Assembly (NCBI GenBank): GCA_015233155.1
Contig: JADFYG010000008.1
Location: forward strand, 51,591-115,590
Origin: Candidatus Rifleibacteriota bacterium
GTDB lineage: Bacteria; Muiribacteriota; Ozemobacteria; Ozemobacterales; Ozemobacteraceae
DNA length: 64,000 bases
Direction of reading: 5' to 3'
Below are positions 28,366 to 36,766 of this stretch, piece after piece. Every line of letters starts with the position of its first letter. The stretch's first letter is position 1. Below the pieces are notes generated by a model, which saw only the letters and a program-made list of their open reading frames with translations, was not told the DNA's origin and did no database searches. Position numbers and translations under genes: made by a program.

Positions 28366-30015
28366 CTACAAAACCCGAGCTAACTCTTCGAAGCTGGTGA
28401 CTCCGGAACGAACCTTGTCAAACCCGGTTTCACGCAGTGAACGCATACCAGATTTCATTGCAACTTCATGAATTTGCTCCGTATCCCCTGAATGCATTAT
28501 CAATCGGCGTATCTCCGGCTCCATCAGGATGACCTCATCGATACAGGTTCTACCTCGATAACCAGTGCGGTTGCAGGCCGGACATCCTGTTCCGCGATAA
28601 CTCTTGAAATCAACTTTTGATGCGCCTGTAAACTGTGGCGATACGTCTTCCACAGTTTTGCAGCCTACGCAATTGAGGCGCACAAGGCGTTGAGCAATGG
28701 CACCCATAAGCGTGTTGGCTACGAGGTATGGCTCAACTCCCATTTCCATGAGACGTACAGGAACTTCAGCTGCAATACCCGTGTGAATGGTGGAAAGCAC
28801 AAGATGCCCGGTCAACGCAGCATTAATGGCGAGCTTGGCGGTATCCGGGTCGCGGATTTCACCAATCATGATGATATCCGGATCCATGCGCAAAATAGAG
28901 CGCAAACCGTTGGCAAAGGTCAAATCGACTTTTGTATTCACCTGAATCTGATTGAGCATGTTCAACTGGATTTCGACCGGGTCCTCAAGGGTAATGATTT
29001 TAACGCCTTCCTTATTTAACTGGCGCAACATGGAATACAACGTGGTAGTTTTGCCCGACCCGGTCTGACCAGCCACTAATATGAGCCCATGTTTTTTGGT
29101 ACTAAGATTTTCAAGGCGTTCCAGGCCGGATTTACTGAACCCGAGCTCGGGCAACTGCATAAACTGTGGCCCCTGGCTGAGAATACGAACAACCATGGTC
29201 TCGCCTTGAAGACAAGGAATTGTGGCTACGCGAAAATCTACTAACTCATTGTCGATCTTCAGTTTTATGCGCCCATCCTGGGGAAGGCGATGTTCACTGA
29301 CGTCCATCCGGGACATGACTTTAAGACGTGATATTATTAGCGGATGAAGCTGCGGTTTAGGCCGAAACATCGTCTGTAAAATTCCGTCAATGCGAAAACG
29401 AATATGAAAATCGACATTATCGATTTCAATATGTACATCAGATGCATGCTCCAGAACAGCTTTCTGCAACATCTGGTGAACGAATTTAACCACCGGCGTA
29501 TCATTTACGTTGGCTTCGGTTTCACCAAAGCGTGACAGAATACTTTCGTCTTCAAGCTGCTGAACCTGTTTGAGGGTCTGAGAGATGTTCTCCGCACCTG
29601 AAAAGTACTGCTCGATAGCAGCCGTGATTATTTTTGATCCAGCAAGGGCGAGTGAAACCGGCTTCTTGGTACGATTTTCCAACTCATCTACTATGGAGTG
29701 ATTGAGTGGATCTGATGTTACAACAACCAATCGGCCATTCTGGATGTAAAGAGGAATAATATTGTATTTTTTCGCAAGATTATATGGAATCTCATGAATC
29801 AAACTCGGATCTACTGCCAATTCCTTGTCAGGTAGTACGGGAATGCCGAGCTGTTTACCAAGGCAGTTCAACAGATCTATTTCACTTATGAGCCCCATTT
29901 CAATCAGGGCTTCCCCCATCTTGAGACCTTGTTTTTTTGAATAATCCAAGGCTTCCTGGAGTTGAGCATGTGTTAAAACGCCCGCTTCAATCAAAACATC
30001 GCCGACACGTTTCAT
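28366..30015 (-). CDS. Pilus/type II secretion assembly ATPase (PilB/GspE family)
   Basis: 549 residues. The N-terminal ~150 is an MshEN-type cyclic-di-GMP-binding-like domain (RVGDVLIEAGVLTHAQLQEAL, then GEALIEMGLISEIDLLNCL). The C-terminal ATPase has Walker A GQTGSGKTTTLYS, the Asp box ITLEDPVE, Walker B IIMIGEIRDPDTA, the His box LSTIHTG, and the tetracysteine zinc site CVGC ... CPAC. It powers pilin polymerisation from the cytoplasm. Whether the N-domain truly binds c-di-GMP needs testing. No retraction ATPase (PilT) is in this window. Confidence 0.95.
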   Translation of the reverse strand: MKRVGDVLIEAGVLTHAQLQEALDYSKKQGLKMGEALIEMGLISEIDLLNCLGKQLGIPVLPDKELAVDPSLIHEIPYNLAKKYNIIPLYIQNGRLVVVTSDPLNHSIVDELENRTKKPVSLALAGSKIITAAIEQYFSGAENISQTLKQVQQLEDESILSRFGETEANVNDTPVVKFVHQMLQKAVLEHASDVHIEIDNVDFHIRFRIDGILQTMFRPKPQLHPLIISRLKVMSRMDVSEHRLPQDGRIKLKIDNELVDFRVATIPCLQGETMVVRILSQGPQFMQLPELGFSKSGLERLENLSTKKHGLILVAGQTGSGKTTTLYSMLRQLNKEGVKIITLEDPVEIQLNMLNQIQVNTKVDLTFANGLRSILRMDPDIIMIGEIRDPDTAKLAINAALTGHLVLSTIHTGIAAEVPVRLMEMGVEPYLVANTLMGAIAQRLVRLNCVGCKTVEDVSPQFTGASKVDFKSYRGTGCPACNRTGYRGRTCIDEVILMEPEIRRLIMHSGDTEQIHEVAMKSGMRSLRETGFDKVRSGVTSFEELARVL

Positions 30016-30071
30016 ACGCCGAAAACTTTCCTCATCAGCAAATTTCCCTGCTCATGTACAGCATTGAGAGT

Positions 30072-30599
30072 TTAATCGTTTTTTATGTGCTCCCATAAGT
30101 CCGCCACGGATCTTCCTGTCTGCAAAAAAGCTTCGACGGACTGGAATGCACCAGGTGCCGTCTCAAGTACGGTCCAAATAAATCCAGCCTGAGATTGTGT
30201 TTTAGAAAGAACAACTTCGAAGCGCCCCGTTCCGGTCTTTGGCATGACCGTCATTAGAAAGTATCGCAGTTCACCCCTTGTATTTTCATATTGACAGGTG
30301 TCAAGAGAAACCGCATGACTTGCAACAAGCATCGTCAGACCGCCAGAAGATGCCCCATACCAGAAAGATGCCTCGGCATCACCGGTTCTAAAGAGATACG
30401 TCGTATCGGATGCTATCAAAAACATGTTTGCAGCAAGAGCCAATGAATTATAATTACTGATAAACTTGTCTTTTCTTGCTTGTTCAATTGAAACCTGACC
30501 GCGCGAGTAAAAACTAGGCCCAACTGCGGCTGCCAGTATGGCCAAAACGGCAACGACTAACAAAAGCTCAAGCAACGTGAAGCCTTGCTTCCTATACAT
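30072..30599 (-). CDS. Type IV pilin / pseudopilin, copy B
   Basis: 175 residues from the ATG at 30599 with GGAGGAAG directly upstream; the frame also opens at a TTG six codons earlier, which is rejected. Class III signal: RKQG before FTLLELLLVVAVLAILAAA, with Gly at -1, Phe at +1 and Glu at +5, so it needs a prepilin peptidase, none of which is seen here. The C-terminal domain has DTCQYENTRGELRYFLM, shared with the neighbouring pilin. It is a paralogue of the 30916 gene from tandem duplication. Confidence 0.92.
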   Translation of the reverse strand: MYRKQGFTLLELLLVVAVLAILAAAVGPSFYSRGQVSIEQARKDKFISNYNSLALAANMFLIASDTTYLFRTGDAEASFWYGASSGGLTMLVASHAVSLDTCQYENTRGELRYFLMTVMPKTGTGRFEVVLSKTQSQAGFIWTVLETAPGAFQSVEAFLQTGRSVADLWEHIKND

Positions 30600-30870
30600 A
30601 TCTTCCTCCGAAATCAATTACCCTTAACCCCTGAACTTATACAATTTTGAACTAATTTCATTGCCATTGGTCGGATGATTGCCAATGATCACCAAACCTC
30701 ATTCAAACTTATGATCTTCCAGATACACACATGATCTCAACCTGCTACAAACTCATTTGCAAAATTGTGAGTTCAAACGAATCTTTCAAAACCGGAACAC
30801 TAAAATAAATTCTCAAAATTAGAATCGAAAATGATCCTCTGCACACAGCGACCTTTATCTTAAAAATTTA

Positions 30871-30903
30871 TGCAACCTGGCCAATTCAAGCAGCCAGGTT
30901 GCA
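30871..30903 (-). terminator. Rho-independent terminator after pilin copy A
   Basis: An 11-bp perfect stem (TGCAACCTGGC with GCCAGGTTGCA, loop of 11) lies 12 bp beyond the pilin stop. On the minus strand it is followed by ATAAATTTTTAAG, a U-rich tail. It should end most pilin-A transcripts and so set a high pilin-A to pilin-B/assembly gene ratio. The remainder of the 316-bp gap (30600-30870) is AT-rich and must hold the start signal for copy B; I could not pick a promoter there. Confidence 0.75.
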
Positions 30904-30915
30904 CGAATAATACAA

Positions 30916-31446
30916 TTACTGGCTTTTAATAAGTTCCCACAAATCCGACAAAGAATGTCCAGTTGCATCATGCAAGTATTCTTCGATGATTTTTGTCGTA
31001 CCAACAATAGTAAGCGGAGTAATCGTTCCCGTAACCGAATTAGTCAACTCGAAAGATACAGTCGCCACTCCGGAAGGAAGCTTCGTACACGCCATAAGGA
31101 AAAAGCGAGGCTCCCCTTTGGTGTTTTCATACTGACAAGTATCAACCTGAATAATATTCTTGGTAATCAGATATTTGAAGCCCCCGACCGTGTCCCCCGA
31201 CCCGGCGTTGATATAATCAAAAGCGCCTGCGTTTGACAATGAAGCAACCGTGTCTGAAGCCAACAAAATTACATTCGCGGCAAGATTCAAAGCATTATAA
31301 TTATTGATGAACTTGCTTTTTCTTGCATATTCCATGGAAACTTGACCGCGTTCATAAAAACTAGGTCCAATGGCAGCCGCCAAAATAGCCAGAATAGCGA
31401 CGACGAGTAACAGTTCAAGTAATGTAAAACCTTGCTTCCTAGACAT
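30916..31446 (-). CDS. Type IV pilin / pseudopilin, copy A
   Basis: 176 residues from the ATG at 31446 with GGAGG five bases upstream; the open frame extends 39 codons further without a ribosome site. Class III signal peptide RKQG before FTLLELLLVVAILAILAAA, with +5 Glu. The following GPSFYERGQVSMEYARKSKF and DTCQYENTKGEPRFFLM closely match copy B. It is the first gene of the pilus locus and is separated from the rest by a strong terminator, as expected for the major subunit. Confidence 0.92.
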   Translation of the reverse strand: MSRKQGFTLLELLLVVAILAILAAAIGPSFYERGQVSMEYARKSKFINNYNALNLAANVILLASDTVASLSNAGAFDYINAGSGDTVGGFKYLITKNIIQVDTCQYENTKGEPRFFLMACTKLPSGVATVSFELTNSVTGTITPLTIVGTTKIIEEYLHDATGHSLSDLWELIKSQ

Positions 31447-31467
31447 TGGTTCCTCCAAAAGTAAATT

Positions 31468-31492
31468 CGGACCGGCATTGTGAAAGCAGGTC
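31468..31492 (-). promoter_or_regulatory. Hairpin in the 5' leader of pilin copy A
   Basis: GGACCGGC and GCAGGTCC can pair with one mismatch (loop about 9) 22-46 bases ahead of the pilin start, just upstream of the ribosome site. About 90 bp further up there is a possible -35 TTGACT (31582-31577). A stable leader hairpin on a highly expressed structural gene could protect the mRNA or tune translation. Weak evidence. Confidence 0.35.
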
Positions 31493-31631
31493 CGGAATAC
31501 CGCGAAGGAATTTAAACTACCGACAAATCCCCTCACAGATATCTCTGTAAAGACAAATATCATAAAAATAATGGCGAGTCAATAGCGGCAAATTCTTTTC
31601 TAACTCATCGAAATGCCGCAATACCGCAAAC

Positions 31632-32501
31632 TCAGAAAGAAATCATTGCTCTGGCCAATTGATCTATCGACAATTCAGGAACCCAGCCAAGTGACTTAAT
31701 CGTTGCAGAATCAGAAACAAGCTTTCTATATTCGGCTTTGAAACCATCGCGAATTCTTATATGATCCCGCCAATTCCTGCCGACAATTTCAAAACATTTT
31801 TCGAGCCAGTCCTGAATAGAATAAACCACTCCTGATCCTATCGTTGCTTCAAATACGGAATCCTGGTCAATTAATGTAAATATGCCCATAGAGATATCGC
31901 CTGCAAAAGTCCACTCTTTCTGGACGGAAATATCACCAACCTCAATTGTTTCATTGCTTCCGGCAGCAATTCGCTTAGCGGCCTGAACAATAATCTGACT
32001 TATATGATCAGGTTTCCGCAACGGGCTCTCATGATGAAACAGGTATCCAACATAGGCTTTAATTCCAATTGAACGATAATAACGCGCAGCATAGACAGAA
32101 TGAATTCTGGACGCTGAATATGCACTATTAGCCTCGAATTCGTCGCGCTCCGAAATTGGCTCGCCACGATTTTTGAATTGCAACCCACTCCCGGTTATGA
32201 AAACTCTTGTCTGCGGACTGTGTCTTTTTACTGACTCAAGGATATTCAGGGTCCCGGTAGAAATAGTTTCATGATTTTCAAAAAGCGCATCGTGTCGTGT
32301 CGTCGAGTTTGCCGCGAGATGAAAAATATAGCCGGGCTGATATAACTTGACCAATCTTTCGACAGCACCATATTCGGCGACACTGGCCCGCACAGGACTT
32401 ACACTGCGGGATACCGATATGGGCTCAATGCCTCTTTTCTTACAAATTTCGGAAAGATAAAACCCGTCCTGGCCGCTCGCACCAAAAATAATTGCCGTCA
32501 T
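31632..32501 (-). CDS. NAD(P)-dependent sugar-nucleotide epimerase/dehydratase (SDR, GDP-mannose dehydratase-like)
   Basis: 289 residues from the ATG at 32501 with GAAGGA upstream. The Rossmann motif is IFGASGQDGFYLS, the typical GASGQDG of GDP-mannose 4,6-dehydratases; the active site is SAYSASR with Tyr and a following region in which the usual YxxxK Lys position reads Arg/His (YSASRIHS). Mannose dehydratases have about 340-370 residues, so this is short. It probably modifies a nucleotide sugar for the surface polysaccharide. The altered catalytic Lys deserves checking. Confidence 0.82.
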   Translation of the reverse strand: MTAIIFGASGQDGFYLSEICKKRGIEPISVSRSVSPVRASVAEYGAVERLVKLYQPGYIFHLAANSTTRHDALFENHETISTGTLNILESVKRHSPQTRVFITGSGLQFKNRGEPISERDEFEANSAYSASRIHSVYAARYYRSIGIKAYVGYLFHHESPLRKPDHISQIIVQAAKRIAAGSNETIEVGDISVQKEWTFAGDISMGIFTLIDQDSVFEATIGSGVVYSIQDWLEKCFEIVGRNWRDHIRIRDGFKAEYRKLVSDSATIKSLGWVPELSIDQLARAMISF

Positions 32502-32585
32502 AACGATTCCTTCAACGCACGGCTCTGAGTCTTCGGAATCGTAAAACCAGATGCATTCCTGCAGAGAAAGCACCTCCCATGTCGA

Positions 32586-33548
32586 TCAGTGGCATGACAC
32601 TATCGTTATAGCAGTGAAACGCGCCTTGTCGACCAGATACAACGGCGAAACCAGATATTCTCTGCCAACGACCAGTTCCGAAGAAGAGCCACCATCAAAA
32701 AAAATAGCATCGGTAATGCCTTTAAACTGCGGTTGGGTAAGAAGAATGCGTGAGACCGCCTCCAGATTCAATCCAGTTTCGAAAACAATCATAAGCAGCC
32801 CTCCTTCCGAATCGAGTGCGATAACAGAATGGCGGCTGTCCTGATCGACCTTTCGAAATTGGAATCTCTGTCGCTGGTAAGCTTCGAGATGAACATCCTT
32901 CCCCGCGCGAACAATCCACCCGGCTCCCCCGAGCAGCCAGCGCACCGATTCACCGGCATGGGCTCCACATGCCGCTGTCGCACCAGAAAACAATGAAAGA
33001 CCATCGAGACCGCCTGAGGCAATAAGAGCTGTGGCAGGGCGATCGGTTTCGCCGATTACCCAGCGGGTTTTCCCGCCGGCAACAGCAATTGAAGCTACAA
33101 AGCAGCGCGAAATCCTGCCGGGGATTTGAGTTATCCCGCGCGGAACAACGCCATCGACAATTACCTGACCCAGCGGACCTTTGTCGCAAAAAAATGTTCC
33201 GTTTATCGCGGCAACCGGCACAGAATAGTCAGTAGATGCTATGCTCATCTCATCCTGAAGCCCGCCTTCTCCCGTCCAGACATGGATACGCAATTCGAAG
33301 CGGCCGGGCTGGAATCGCACCCCATGAGCGCCTGCGGAAACGATCTTACTCGCTCCTTCCGGCAATGTAAATCTGGGTGCTGCATTGAGAATTTCCGAAA
33401 TCTCTCCGAACAATTCGCGCACAAGCGGTTTCAGTGCTGATCCGCGTCTGGTAAGTTTCACCGCCCCGGATGCCGTCTCTCCATGCAGGGTGCCGTTACA
33501 CGAAATCACCAACAAAACTATGAAAAAAAAGAAAACTTTCATCTTCAT
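32586..33548 (-). CDS. Phosphodiester glycosidase (NAGPA/DUF2233) family lipoprotein
   Basis: 320 residues. The N-terminus is a lipoprotein signal (FFFFIVLLVISC with Cys17 in a VISC lipobox). The body has the family signatures: VPVAAINGTFFC, GVVPRGI, WLLGGAGWIV and near the end FFDGGSSSELVV. Members hydrolyse sugar phosphodiesters (uncovering enzyme, spore-coat and polysaccharide maturation). Its start overlaps the stop of the barrel gene by 4 bp (ATGA), so the two are translationally coupled and may work together in the envelope. Confidence 0.88.
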   Translation of the reverse strand: MKMKVFFFFIVLLVISCNGTLHGETASGAVKLTRRGSALKPLVRELFGEISEILNAAPRFTLPEGASKIVSAGAHGVRFQPGRFELRIHVWTGEGGLQDEMSIASTDYSVPVAAINGTFFCDKGPLGQVIVDGVVPRGITQIPGRISRCFVASIAVAGGKTRWVIGETDRPATALIASGGLDGLSLFSGATAACGAHAGESVRWLLGGAGWIVRAGKDVHLEAYQRQRFQFRKVDQDSRHSVIALDSEGGLLMIVFETGLNLEAVSRILLTQPQFKGITDAIFFDGGSSSELVVGREYLVSPLYLVDKARFTAITIVSCH

Positions 33549-36500
33549 TGGATCAGATCACTTATCGCAGCAAAGTCGACTGTCCAGTACCCATGGCGTT
33601 TGCCACCGGCAGGAGCCCAGCCGCTACCCCATCGAACCGTTATCGGAAGGCGACGCAGAATCAGACCTTTGGCGCGAAATTCGATCCCGTGATCTTCAAG
33701 ATACGAAAATGCTCGGCCATTCGAGCGAACATCGCCTTTTTCCCAGAAAATTTCGCCGACTACGATCTCCTTCTGTGCCCATCTTCGGATAAATTCGAAT
33801 GAGATGGGAATTTCGTGAGACAAATGCAGGCACACAGCTCGCAGGGAGTCTCCATATCTGACGGAACTATCATATCCCCGCAGAAAATCAGACCCACCGA
33901 GACTCAGATCATCAGGACGTCTAATCTCATCCTTCTTGTTATCCTCCGCTACGAAAAAACGCGTGGCTCCCACCCAGCCTCTACCGAGAGGCGCGTATTC
34001 CTGCCAACGCAGAGCAGTGGAATCATACACCATTTTTCCTCCAAACCATGTCAGCCCCTTCCTGTAGGATGCTGAGATATCGCGTCCTTTTCGTGGGAAA
34101 ACCTCCCAAAACGGCTCCGTCCGAATTGCACGCTTGTCCAACCGCAAATACAACGAGTTGTCCTGGCCGATTGTCGGTGCAATCTGTCCTCGCTCAGGAT
34201 ATTTTGCAATACCTCGATCGGTGATATTTCCCCCGACCGAAAGTGTAGTCGAAAGGGTGAATGGAAAGGAAAAATGAATATCGCTCGACCGAACACGCTC
34301 GTAATACGAATCGGAACGATAGCTTTTCTGGACAACCCGATCTTCGACCGTAAAGCCGCTTCTAAACTGGTCAAAGCGTTGTAAATAATCGGCTATGTAA
34401 CCAAAATTGCGACTTTTGAAGCCATAGGTCGGTGACACAATCAATCGACGCCGATCAAGGCGGTCGGCGCGATAACTATAAAAACCTAACGTCGCTCCCT
34501 GATCGTCGCGATTCATTCGAGGCAGCCAGTAACTATGTTTATATTCAAGCCGATAAGGTCTGCTCTCCAGCGCCAGAGGTCCTGATGCAAAAATTGGAAT
34601 CAACGACGAATTTGAGGCCGCAACGACAGAAACTAAGTCGGAACCCGCGGATGCAATCAAATCAATTTCTGATGCAACAGCGGAGATAGCGGCCGCGGAT
34701 GGAATAGAAATAGCCAAAAAGCCAGCAACAGGAACGAACGGCCTTGGTGAGGCAATACTAGTTTCTGCCAGTGGTTTACGCTCAAGACGAATCGGCCTGA
34801 ATCCATTTTCAAGAATCGTTACAGCACAAATACCGTCAGTGCGTATGTCATAGTCCCAGATTCCGCCGGGAACCGCTGAATATCTAACAAGTTTCATCAA
34901 GTCATCTGTACAAGTAATTACATCGTCAGCACACAATGTTTCATGAGACACAGACTCGTTTTGTCGATCGGAGTCGATCTTATGACCCTGAATGTCTTTC
35001 TCACCCGACAACGAAAATAGCTGCGGAGTGCGAAAGACTGATTCCGCAGCGAACCAAAGCGCACCTCCAAAATACTGGAGCCGCCGAATCATGCCCGCTT
35101 GCCGATATAATACGACCGCTGCGGATTCAACTCGATCGGTCCTGTTGACCAAATTGACATTATTGGTATCACTGGCGATTGGACAACGAACGATCAATGT
35201 ATTCCCGCCATCCGCTACGGTAAAGAATACATGTTTACATTCCGGATCAACAGCCAGATCGAGGGGCCTTACTTCAGGGGGAAAAAGCATCTCCTCACGA
35301 ACGGGGCTGCTGGCAACGGGAGCCATCGACATCAGCCTGGTTCGGCCCGCCCTCATATTGACGAAAAACAACCGGCCGTCAGCCATTCCAAGTGGCTTAT
35401 ATGATCCTGGTTCTCCGTGAAGCAGAAATGGTTTTCCGCTCCGCGGAACCGCGTATAATCCCAGTCGACGCTCTCGACGACGATTTACGCCGTATTTTCC
35501 AAGAAACACGGTGCCGCTCGCAGGGTCGACCCACACGTTCGAATGAACATTCTTCAATGCAAGGCGTGGCGACTTACCGGATGGCTGGATATACAGATCA
35601 TAAATCTCTTCCGTATAACGCCGCGAGGAAACAAAAACCTGACCGCTACCTTCAGGCAACTGGCGCAACGCCTGACAGTATGCACCGCAATCGCTCCAGG
35701 CAGACATATCGGCGGTCGGTGTGCCAACTCCCGGACTACTTATCAGAAGACCATTTTCGAAAAATGAATCTGAAGATGTCTGATTTTCACTGTTTCTTTC
35801 CCGGCACAAAGTCTTCACTTGTTCATCATAGGCCCGCATGGCTTCACTAAACGTCATACCAAATGCGGTTTTGAATGACTCGGCAAAACCGACCGGATGT
35901 CCGCTAATATGTGCCAAAAAACGCTTTCCTGCATCAGGTCCGGCCTTCTCGTGCCAGAAATCAATCATGTGACGCGCCTGAAAACGCATGCGATCCTTCT
36001 CGGACTCAGGACGATCCGCTATGGTATCAAGGTCATCCAGGGAGTATAGCCGGGAAGTCCGCGCCATTTCCAGAAGGCGACTGTGATGCAAGGCATCCAT
36101 GGGAAAAGCGTAATGCATCGCCAATCCTTCTCTAAACCACGAAGGAACAGACAGTAACGCCATACGCCGTTTCAACGCGGTTCGCGCCGGACCCAGCGCC
36201 CGAAGAATCATTATATGCGAGAGCCGCAAAGCAAATCGTTGTTCAAGAGAGTACCCCCGCGTAGAAAGTGAGTCAGTCTCTTCAAAGAGACTCATAGTCA
36301 CCAGATCGAAGGCGCTATCGGCAAAGCCGGCGTCACGATCATCATGATCGGTTAATTGCACAGTAATGGTAAACGCACTCGGCGGACTTCCAAATGCCTT
36401 TCCGATACGCATCCGAACCGCCGAAAAGGTATTCATAATGCGTCCCATGGCGCTTTCGCAGGCAGCCGGGTAATAAACACATAAGCCGGGGGCTTTGACA

Positions 36501-36766
36501 ACCCTGTAGGAACCACACAGCCGGTACACATCATCCCTCTCGACAGCCCGGGCAATCTGCGGATTAATACACCCGCATAAAATCAGTGTAAACATGCTGA
36601 CAAGCAAACCCCGGATCGACGCCGACAATTTATGATAAAGTATTCGGTCACGACGACCAATGAATGCAATAATAACGGTCCTCATCCATCCGTATGGCTG
36701 TTCTGACAATGGGTGCAGCATGTTGAAGCGGCGCGACACTCCTGTCGTTGCCAAAGAAACAATCAT
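33545..36766 (-). CDS. Pseudopeptidase - beta-propeller - outer-membrane barrel protein
   Basis: 1073 residues from the ATG at 36766, which overlaps the dnaE stop (ATGA) and has a GGAGGATTTGGAGA site. A hydrophobic stretch ends in LILCGC near residue 66, a possible lipobox, so the true start may be later (36685 also fits). Residues ~100-330 resemble a gluzincin MA-type domain, but the HExxH position reads LRLSH (180-184), while the third-ligand motif WFREGLAMHY is kept. Residues ~370-650 have repeated strand motifs like a TolB/WD-type propeller. The C-terminus is an Omp85/surface-antigen-like barrel with LGGSDFLRGY near 956. The function is unknown. Confidence 0.8.
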   Translation of the reverse strand: MIVSLATTGVSRRFNMLHPLSEQPYGWMRTVIIAFIGRRDRILYHKLSASIRGLLVSMFTLILCGCINPQIARAVERDDVYRLCGSYRVVKAPGLCVYYPAACESAMGRIMNTFSAVRMRIGKAFGSPPSAFTITVQLTDHDDRDAGFADSAFDLVTMSLFEETDSLSTRGYSLEQRFALRLSHIMILRALGPARTALKRRMALLSVPSWFREGLAMHYAFPMDALHHSRLLEMARTSRLYSLDDLDTIADRPESEKDRMRFQARHMIDFWHEKAGPDAGKRFLAHISGHPVGFAESFKTAFGMTFSEAMRAYDEQVKTLCRERNSENQTSSDSFFENGLLISSPGVGTPTADMSAWSDCGAYCQALRQLPEGSGQVFVSSRRYTEEIYDLYIQPSGKSPRLALKNVHSNVWVDPASGTVFLGKYGVNRRRERRLGLYAVPRSGKPFLLHGEPGSYKPLGMADGRLFFVNMRAGRTRLMSMAPVASSPVREEMLFPPEVRPLDLAVDPECKHVFFTVADGGNTLIVRCPIASDTNNVNLVNRTDRVESAAVVLYRQAGMIRRLQYFGGALWFAAESVFRTPQLFSLSGEKDIQGHKIDSDRQNESVSHETLCADDVITCTDDLMKLVRYSAVPGGIWDYDIRTDGICAVTILENGFRPIRLERKPLAETSIASPRPFVPVAGFLAISIPSAAAISAVASEIDLIASAGSDLVSVVAASNSSLIPIFASGPLALESRPYRLEYKHSYWLPRMNRDDQGATLGFYSYRADRLDRRRLIVSPTYGFKSRNFGYIADYLQRFDQFRSGFTVEDRVVQKSYRSDSYYERVRSSDIHFSFPFTLSTTLSVGGNITDRGIAKYPERGQIAPTIGQDNSLYLRLDKRAIRTEPFWEVFPRKGRDISASYRKGLTWFGGKMVYDSTALRWQEYAPLGRGWVGATRFFVAEDNKKDEIRRPDDLSLGGSDFLRGYDSSVRYGDSLRAVCLHLSHEIPISFEFIRRWAQKEIVVGEIFWEKGDVRSNGRAFSYLEDHGIEFRAKGLILRRLPITVRWGSGWAPAGGKRHGYWTVDFAAISDLIQ

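Noticed and set aside
30600..31631. Sigma-54 promoters for the pilins
   Set aside because: I looked for TGGCAC-N5-TTGC on the minus strand and found no good match; only a weak TTGACT -35 near 31577.
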